NCBI GenBank assembly: GCA_943324165.2
Contig: CALPKO020000020.1
Coordinates: 1-10,608 of the forward strand
Direction: 5' to 3'
Origin: Bdellovibrio sp. ZAP7
Lineage (GTDB): Bacteria > Bacteroidota > Bacteroidia > Flavobacteriales > Flavobacteriaceae
DNA: 10,608 bases
The notes beneath the pieces are model-generated. The model was given only the letters and a program-made list of their open reading frames with translations, made no database searches and was not told where the DNA came from. This document shows, in pieces, positions 6,701-10,608 of the stretch. Position numbers and translations under genes: made by a program. Position 1 is the first letter of the stretch. Every line of letters begins with the position of its first letter.

Positions 6701-8241
6701 TATCCGCGACCACGACCAATTGGTGTGGATTGTTTTTCGCCGTCTCGCACACAAAGTAAAATGTCATGTGCATTGGCGTTGCTTTTTTCTATATAAAATG
6801 TGTTGTTGGTGGCAACAATCTTTACTTCATGCTTTTTTGCCAACGTAATCAAACCTTCATTTACGCGATTTTCATCTTCTTGATTGTGGCGCATGACTTC
6901 AATATAAAAGTCATCTTTGAATTCGTTTTTCCACCAAAGTAGCGCTTCTTCGGCTTGGTTTTCTCCCAGATTTAAAATTTTATTTGGAATTTCGCCATAC
7001 AAATTTCCCGACAAAACAATCAAATCTTCTTTGTATTGATGAATGATATTTTTATCTATTCTTGGCACATAATAAAATCCGTCAGTATGTGCAATTGAAG
7101 ACATTTTTACCAAATTTTGATAACCTTTTTTTGTTTTAGCTAAAAAAACGATTTGATACCCATTGTCTTTTCGAGATTTGTCTTTGTGGTCTTCGCAAAC
7201 AAAAAATTCGCAACCAACAATTGGTTTCAAATGAATTTCGGTCGGAATTTCACTGTTTTCAATGGCTAATTTGTTTTTTGCTTCTGCAGTTTTGTTGTGG
7301 TTGATAACATCTCTAACGAAATGAAAAGCGCCCATTAAATTGTTATAGTCCGTAAGGGCAACGGCTGACATTTTGAGTTCTACGGCTGATTTTACCAATT
7401 GCGAAATGGAAATCGTCGATTGTAAAACTGAAAATTGAGAATGGTTGTGAAGATGAACAAAATTGACATCGTTGAGAATGGCTTTGTTTTCGGACAATTC
7501 TTTTCGAGAAATCGGAGCAATAATTTTATCTCCTAATGCTTGGCGGATTTTTTCTGAAGCTTCTTTTAAATTGATATGGCGAAGGCCAATCAGTTCAATT
7601 GTTTTAGGGTTTTTGAGCTGGAAATCTTCAAAATACTCTTGTTCAACTTGTAGCTCTGAAGCGGTAAAAACTTCCGTTCGAATCAATTCTAAAAAACACC
7701 TTGTTGTTGCTTCGACATCGGCAGTAGCATTATGTGCTTCAGAAAACGGTTTGTTAAAAAGATATTGGTGTAATTCGGTCAAAGTTGGCAATTTGAATTT
7801 TCCACCACGACCACCAGGCAATTTTAATAAAGCTGCAGTAGTTTCTGTGCAAGTATCTAAAACAGGCAAAGTACTCATTGGACTTTCGATTCCCAATCGA
7901 AAAAATTCGCAACCCATTATATTTAGGTCGAAACTAAGATTTTGGCCTACTATAAATTTTGTTTTTGAAAGTGCAAGATTGAATTTTTCTAAAACTTCAT
8001 TTAAATCAACACCCTCTTTGTCTGCTAATTCAGTTGAAATTCCGTGAATTTTTTCAGCATCATATGGTATGTTAAATCCATCTGGCTTAACTAAATAATC
8101 TTGGTGCTCGATCAATTTTCCCATTTCGTCATGCAATTGCCAAGCAATCTGAACACATCGTGGCCAGTTATTGGTGTCAGAAATTGGCGCATCATAGCGT
8201 TTTGGCAAACCTGTGGTTTCGGTGTCGAAAATTAGATACAT
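3712..8241 (-). CDS. dnaE: DNA polymerase III alpha subunit with N-terminal DEDDh exonuclease domain
   Basis: This is the replicative polymerase catalytic subunit, 1509 residues against about 1160 in E. coli. Residues 1-190 form a DEDDh 3'-5' exonuclease: FDTETTG with Asp6/Glu8, GQNLSFD with Asp105, and AHNATADVE with His170 and Asp175. A PHP domain starts near 261 (HLHNHS, 263-268) and seems partly degenerate. The polymerase core includes GPGRGSAAGS (648-657), PDIDIDF (688-694) with palm aspartates, and DFLGLKTLT (861-869) with the third, Asp861. Fingers motifs are RPGP (941-944) and FSKGDADVLRKAMGKK (995-1010). Then come a helix-hairpin-helix GMGAVKGVGNGA (1129-1140), a clamp-binding motif QVSLF (1222-1226), an OB fold (about 1296-1345), and a C-terminal domain interrupted by an acidic stretch (about 1438-1476). 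Long DnaE proteins with this fused exonuclease are known in Flavobacteriia. It starts at MYLIFDTETTG, has its own promoter, and ends with TGA. Confidence 0.97.
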   Translation of the reverse strand: MYLIFDTETTGLPKRYDAPISDTNNWPRCVQIAWQLHDEMGKLIEHQDYLVKPDGFNIPYDAEKIHGISTELADKEGVDLNEVLEKFNLALSKTKFIVGQNLSFDLNIMGCEFFRLGIESPMSTLPVLDTCTETTAALLKLPGGRGGKFKLPTLTELHQYLFNKPFSEAHNATADVEATTRCFLELIRTEVFTASELQVEQEYFEDFQLKNPKTIELIGLRHINLKEASEKIRQALGDKIIAPISRKELSENKAILNDVNFVHLHNHSQFSVLQSTISISQLVKSAVELKMSAVALTDYNNLMGAFHFVRDVINHNKTAEAKNKLAIENSEIPTEIHLKPIVGCEFFVCEDHKDKSRKDNGYQIVFLAKTKKGYQNLVKMSSIAHTDGFYYVPRIDKNIIHQYKEDLIVLSGNLYGEIPNKILNLGENQAEEALLWWKNEFKDDFYIEVMRHNQEDENRVNEGLITLAKKHEVKIVATNNTFYIEKSNANAHDILLCVRDGEKQSTPIGRGRGYRFGLPNKEYYFKSGDEMKQVFNDLPEAIANIQEIVDKIEIYDLAREVLLPKFEIPNEFLNPQDEVDGGVRGENAYLKHLTFEGARRRYSEITPEIQERLDFELLTIANSGYPGYFLIVQDFIAEARKMEVSVGPGRGSAAGSVVAYCLGITNIDPLLYNLLFERFLNPDRVSLPDIDIDFDDEGRSKVMDYVIQKYGQKQVAQIVTYGTMAAKSAIRDTARVLDLPLFEADKIAKLIPNMIPSKWSLSRFLKDAEPEIKKILRPEDFEKIKELIAISKDDDLSGETIQQAKILEGNLRNTGIHACGVIITPSDITNFVPVATAKDSDLYVTQFDNSVVESAGLLKMDFLGLKTLTLIKDTVKLVKYRNGIDINPDEFPIDDLKTFELFQRGETVGIFQYESAGMQKYMKELKPTVFNDLIAMNALYRPGPIAYIPSFIRRKNGEEPIEYDLEACEELLKDTYGITVYQEQVMLLSQKLAGFSKGDADVLRKAMGKKQREVLDKMKPKFISQAAKKGHAEEKLEKIWKDWEAFAEYAFNKSHSTCYAWIAYQTAYLKANYPAEYMAAVLSNNMSDIKQVSFFMEECKRMGLKVLGPDVNESFYKFTVNDEYAVRFGMGAVKGVGNGAVQTIVDNRKDGKYKSIFDLAKRIDLRSANKKAFENLAYAGGFDSFKGVIRAQYFHIEGEGIPFYEKAMRYGSKFQENENSSQVSLFGEASDVQIAEPIVPQCEDWSTMEKLAKEKEVVGIYISGHPLDDFKFEMKNFCNSKLESLKNLELHVNKNLTFGGIITNIQHRVSNAGKGWGIFTLEGYDENYEFKIFGEEYGKFRHFFIQNNFTYIKVAVKEGYLNRETGKKGEPRLQFLNVHYLQDVLSLFAKKLVINLDIKNLNAVLIDNLNAVFQKNKGNNQIEFEILETQKVLNTVEVETQQPEQEEIMLDADENSENLTDNNLNIITTEIEEVKVITKLVMPSLKLKIQISSELLSELEKMEVNFSLN

Positions 8242-8322
8242 TTTAGAATTTATATTTTTGTCCCAATGGTTGTCGGGATAGATTTTATATAATAATCAAA
8301 ATCTACATTATTAGAATTGTTC

Positions 8323-8353
8323 CAAAAATACATTTTATCAGCTAGATTTTCAA
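8323..8353 (-). promoter_or_regulatory. Candidate dnaE promoter
   Basis: On the minus strand a -33 element TTG (8353-8351) and a -7 element TATTTTTG (8330-8323) are separated by 20 bases. Both match the Bacteroidota consensus TTG and TAnnTTTG exactly, with spacing in the usual range. The transcript would start near 8316 and have a leader of about 75 bases. The promoter lies just beyond the terminator hairpin of the upstream RNA-binding protein gene. Confidence 0.65.
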
Positions 8354-8367
8354 GATTAGTTATCAAC

Positions 8368-8413
8368 AAAAAACCATTCAAAAAACTGAAATTTCAATTT
8401 TTTGAATGGTTTT
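8368..8413. terminator. Long hairpin terminator after the RRM protein gene
   Basis: Perfectly complementary 16-base arms lie at 8370-8385 and 8398-8413, built from AAAACCATTC plus six A and the matching T-rich arm. The inner 12 bases contain a second palindrome, TGAAATTTCA (8387-8396). On the minus strand the stem is followed by a T run (six T in total, from the A run at 8368-8373). It starts about 70 bases after the RRM gene stop and 15 bases before the dnaE -33 element. On the plus strand it is followed by only four T. Confidence 0.75.
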
Positions 8414-8483
8414 AAAAAAAGATAAAAACTATTAGAATAGTATTTCTTTAATTACTTTTTGGATGAAATTATCGGGTTGTTAG

Positions 8484-8888
8484 TTAGTAACCACCTCTGT
8501 TTCCGCCACCACGGTTATCTCCGCCACGGCTATTTCCACCGTAACCTCCTCCACCGCCACTGTTGCGGTCTCCGCCGTAACCACCGCCACTTGGACGACC
8601 GCCACCACGATTTGCACCACCATTGAAGCTTCTTCTTTCTCCTTCTGGTTTTGGTTCTGATTTATTTACAACTATTGCACGTCCTTGAACAGTTGCTCCG
8701 TTCAATTCGTCAATTGCTTTTTGTGCTTCTTCGTCGTTTGGCATTTCAACAAAACCAAATCCTTTGCTTCTTCCTGTAAATTTATCACTGATAATTTTAA
8801 CTGAATCAACTGCTCCATAAGCCTCGAAAGACTCTCTTAAATCTGCTTCCTCAATACTGAATGGAAGACTTCCAACAAAAATGTTCAT
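8484..8888 (-). CDS. RRM-domain RNA-binding protein with glycine/RGG-rich tail
   Basis: This 134-residue protein has one RNA recognition motif (about 1-77) with RNP2 IFVGSL (3-8) and RNP1 KGFGFVEM (42-49), then a short charged linker (KSEPKPEGERR, 76-86). A disordered tail (89-134) follows, made mostly of Gly with Arg, Asn, Ser and Tyr, including several RGG steps and ending RGGY. It resembles the small RRM proteins common in Bacteroidota and cyanobacteria, which bind single-stranded RNA and affect transcript levels. The aromatic residues Phe4, Phe44 and Phe46 expected to stack on RNA are present. It has a promoter box 23 bases before the ATG and a hairpin terminator, so it is probably monocistronic. 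The glycine codons make 8487-8625 more GC-rich and repetitive than its surroundings, as expected from the tail. The RNA target is unknown. Confidence 0.93.
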   Translation of the reverse strand: MNIFVGSLPFSIEEADLRESFEAYGAVDSVKIISDKFTGRSKGFGFVEMPNDEEAQKAIDELNGATVQGRAIVVNKSEPKPEGERRSFNGGANRGGGRPSGGGYGGDRNSGGGGGYGGNSRGGDNRGGGNRGGY

Positions 8889-8910
8889 ATATTCTATTTA
8901 TTTATTGAAA

Positions 8911-8918
8911 CAAATGTA
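8911..8918 (-). promoter_or_regulatory. Candidate -7 box of the RRM gene promoter
   Basis: The minus strand reads TACATTTG at 8918-8911, an exact TAnnTTTG match, 22 bases before the ATG. I find no TTG at the right distance upstream, only A/T-rich sequence, so the -33 element is weak or absent. The rest of the 234-base gap (8889-9122) shows no convincing gene or terminator. Confidence 0.5.
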
Positions 8919-9122
8919 ATGCTAATTTTTTCTAAAATACTATAAATTAGGTTATTTATAACATAAAAATAATATCTCTTTATTTTCGAACTCATTTTAC
9001 ATTGAATTTTAAGGCACGATCATCTACTTTCTTAAAAGGATTAATTTTAAAAAGTATCATAAAACAATCCGAAAAGGAATTTTTTATTGAAAACAATCTG
9101 TTTAAAATTACGTCGAAATCAC

Positions 9123-10427
9123 CTAATTTTTATTTTTCTCTTTTTTCTCTTTTTCTTCGGCAGTTGGAACAAATACTAAATCGCCAGAATTCAAATCTTT
9201 GGTTACGGTGGTGTAGGGGCCAACAATTACAACATCACCTTTTTTTAGTCCAGAAAGAATTTCGATATTGGTGTCGTCTTGAATTCCTGTTTTGATGACT
9301 CTGATTTCGGCTTTATCGCCATTTTTGACAAAAACACATTCAAATTTTTTATCACTTTGAATAATTGATTTTTCATCGCTAGCCAAAACTTCAGGTTTTT
9401 TAGCTGCAGCTGTGTCTGATTTTACTACTATAGAACTTATTGGGACACCCAAAACATTTGTTTTTCTTTTTGTAATGATATCTACAGTTGCGGTCATTCC
9501 AGGTCGAAACGGAGAATAGCTTGACGGTTTTCCCTCTGTTAAATCTTGGTAAGATTCTTTTAAAATTCTCACTTTAACTTTAAAATTTGTAACTTGGTCT
9601 GCTGTCAAAGTAGTGCTTGCAGAATTAGAAATACTAGTTACGATGCCTTTAAATTCTTTTTTGAGGTAAGCATCGACTTCCACTTTAGCTGCATCACCAA
9701 CGTTAATTTTTACAATGTCATTTTCGTTTACATCGACTTCAACTTCCATATTATTGAGATTGGCAACACGCATGATTTCTGTTCCTGCCATTTGTTGTGT
9801 TCCTAAGACGCGTTCGCCAAGTTCAACTGCTAAAGAAGAGATTGTTCCTCCTTCTGGCGCATAAATGGTGGTTCTTCCAAGATTGTCTTTCGCCTCATTT
9901 ACGGTCGCCGAGGCGCTTTTAACATTAAAATAAGCTGATTCTTTTGCTGCTTTTGCAACTTCAAATGATGAAATGGCCTTATCCCAATCTGACTTTGAAA
10001 TAATGCCTTTGTCAAATAAAGTTTTGCTTCTATCAAAATTCGCTTTTGCTTCTTTGAATTGCGCATCGGCTTGGCTCAAACCTGCTTTTGTTTGCGACAA
10101 ACCTGCAACCGTTCGGTTATAGCCAGAAGTGTAGAGGTCGGGATTTATTTTAACCAACAAATCTCCTTTTTTAACTACTTGTCCTTCTTTTACTGGTAAC
10201 GCGATGATTTCTCCTGAAACTTCTGACGAAATTTTTACTTCGATTTCAGGTTGAATTTTTCCTGTTGCTGAAACAGTTTCGACAATGTTCATTTCGTTGA
10301 CTTGTGCAATTTCGATCTCTTTACCTTTGTTTTTATTGCCAATTATGCCTGTTTTAGACATTACTAACAAAGCAACGATAATAATAACAACAGCACCTAA
10401 AGTGATATAAATTGATTTTTTTGACAT
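9123..10427 (-). CDS. Periplasmic adaptor of a tripartite efflux system (MacA/HlyD type)
   Basis: This 434-residue membrane fusion protein links an inner-membrane transporter to a TolC-like channel. Residues 7-23 are a single hydrophobic anchor after a short Lys-containing N terminus, so the body lies in the periplasm. Next come a first half of a lipoyl domain (VKEGQVVKKGDLLVKI, 79-94), an alpha-helical hairpin (about 104-182, rich in Ala, Lys and Gln), and the returning lipoyl half (TTIYAPEGGTISSLAVELGERV, 186-207). A beta-barrel (about 225-320, ending FRPGMTATVDI) and a membrane-proximal domain (GIQDDTNIEILSGLKKGDVVI) follow. The tail KEKKEKNKN is highly charged. It starts 4 bases after the TolC-family gene, so the two form an operon. 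No ABC or RND pump gene follows. The MacA-like class fits best, as MacB partners are usual in flavobacteria, but the pump type cannot be fixed here. Confidence 0.92.
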   Translation of the reverse strand: MSKKSIYITLGAVVIIIVALLVMSKTGIIGNKNKGKEIEIAQVNEMNIVETVSATGKIQPEIEVKISSEVSGEIIALPVKEGQVVKKGDLLVKINPDLYTSGYNRTVAGLSQTKAGLSQADAQFKEAKANFDRSKTLFDKGIISKSDWDKAISSFEVAKAAKESAYFNVKSASATVNEAKDNLGRTTIYAPEGGTISSLAVELGERVLGTQQMAGTEIMRVANLNNMEVEVDVNENDIVKINVGDAAKVEVDAYLKKEFKGIVTSISNSASTTLTADQVTNFKVKVRILKESYQDLTEGKPSSYSPFRPGMTATVDIITKRKTNVLGVPISSIVVKSDTAAAKKPEVLASDEKSIIQSDKKFECVFVKNGDKAEIRVIKTGIQDDTNIEILSGLKKGDVVIVGPYTTVTKDLNSGDLVFVPTAEEKEKKEKNKN

Positions 10428-10431
10428 GATT

Positions 10432-10608
10432 TTAATTTTGTATTAATGGAATTCCGAAATAGAATTCAACGACTTTTACTCTAAAAATATAATCGTATTT
10501 GGTTCTTAAAACTTCTGATTGTGCATTTACAAATAAGGTTTGTGCTTGGTTTAAATCGAACGTATTCATCACACCAACATTAAATTTTTCTTTGGCATAA
10601 TTATATGC
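10432..10608 (-). CDS. TolC-family outer-membrane efflux protein, C-terminal part
   Basis: Only the last 58 codons and the TAA stop lie in the window; the gene continues past the right edge. The visible end has the helical pattern of the TolC repeat: YAKEKFNVGVMNTFDLNQAQ, then TLFVNAQSEVLRTKYDYIFR and a final hydrophobic VEFYFGIPL. The sequence motif xxKFNVGVxNTFDLNQAQ is typical of the second TolC repeat in Bacteroidota. This channel would span the outer membrane and extend into the periplasm to meet the adaptor encoded 4 bases downstream. The frame runs open to the window edge without a stop. Confidence 0.88.
   Translation of the reverse strand, partial: AYNYAKEKFNVGVMNTFDLNQAQTLFVNAQSEVLRTKYDYIFRVKVVEFYFGIPLIQN

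Noticed and set aside
7463..8047. 194-codon open frame on the plus strand inside dnaE
   Set aside because: It is antisense to a clearly conserved part of DnaE (exonuclease domain and linker), and its translation has no recognisable family pattern. Other plus-strand frames at 39-491, 5181-5390 and 5813-6121 are rejected for the same reason.
8297..8325. Alternative dnaE promoter TTG-N17-TAGATTTTG
   Set aside because: The -7 element does not match TAnnTTTG exactly, whereas TTG-N20-TATTTTTG at 8323-8353 does.
8428..8441. Small inverted repeat ACTATT-AG-AATAGT after the RRM gene
   Set aside because: The stem is short, wholly AT-rich apart from one pair, and next to a much stronger hairpin, so it has little support as a separate terminator.
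8487..8625. Repeated CCACC/CCGCC units resembling a DNA repeat array
   Set aside because: They are glycine and arginine codons of the RRM protein tail. There are no uniform repeats with unique spacers, so this is not a CRISPR array or a non-coding repeat.
9002..9295. 97-codon open frame on the plus strand
   Set aside because: Its second half is antisense to the adaptor gene and its first half is AT-rich intergenic DNA; the Lys/Phe/Leu-rich translation looks like chance.

Overview
The window looks like chromosomal DNA from a member of the Bacteroidota, class Flavobacteriia, probably Flavobacterium or a close relative. The DNA is AT-rich. Start codons are preceded by A/T-rich stretches instead of Shine-Dalgarno sequences. 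Several genes carry the TAnnTTTG -7 promoter element typical of this phylum. DnaE has the long (1509-residue) architecture with an N-terminal exonuclease domain. All genes are transcribed from the minus strand, so transcription runs from high to low coordinates. This assignment rests on sequence character and recalled families, not on a search.

Region by region, in the direction of transcription: (1) 10608-9123 holds the last 58 codons of a TolC-family outer-membrane channel and, 4 bases later, a complete MacA/HlyD-type periplasmic adaptor. No inner-membrane pump gene follows. (2) 8918-8368 holds a small RRM protein with a glycine/RGG tail, with its own TACATTTG promoter box and a long hairpin terminator. 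(3) 8353-3712 holds dnaE, the replicative polymerase alpha subunit, with a DEDDh exonuclease domain fused to its N terminus and a good TTG-N20-TATTTTTG promoter. (4) 3637-3232 holds trxA, with a perfect -7 box and a strong intrinsic terminator. (5) 3045-5 is a compact hexuronate operon: kdgK, a YhcH/YjgK/YiaL family gene, kdgA, and an SDR of the D-mannonate oxidoreductase type. Spacings are 12, 3 (to the end of the unshifted YhcH frame) and 8 bases.

The operon fits the last steps of hexuronate catabolism. The SDR interconverts fructuronate and mannonate, a mannonate dehydratase (not in the window) would give 2-keto-3-deoxygluconate (KDG), KdgK phosphorylates it, and KdgA splits KDPG into pyruvate and glyceraldehyde-3-phosphate. 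A 16-bp inverted repeat with a central CG lies just downstream of the proposed operon promoter and looks like a LacI-type operator.

The most notable observation is an apparent single-base deletion in a seven-base homopolymer (1561-1567) that truncates the YhcH-family protein. The missing C-terminal end, including a VHAP motif, is intact in the next frame. No mobile element, CRISPR array, rRNA, tRNA or clearly new system is visible. The window is mostly well-known housekeeping and catabolic genes.
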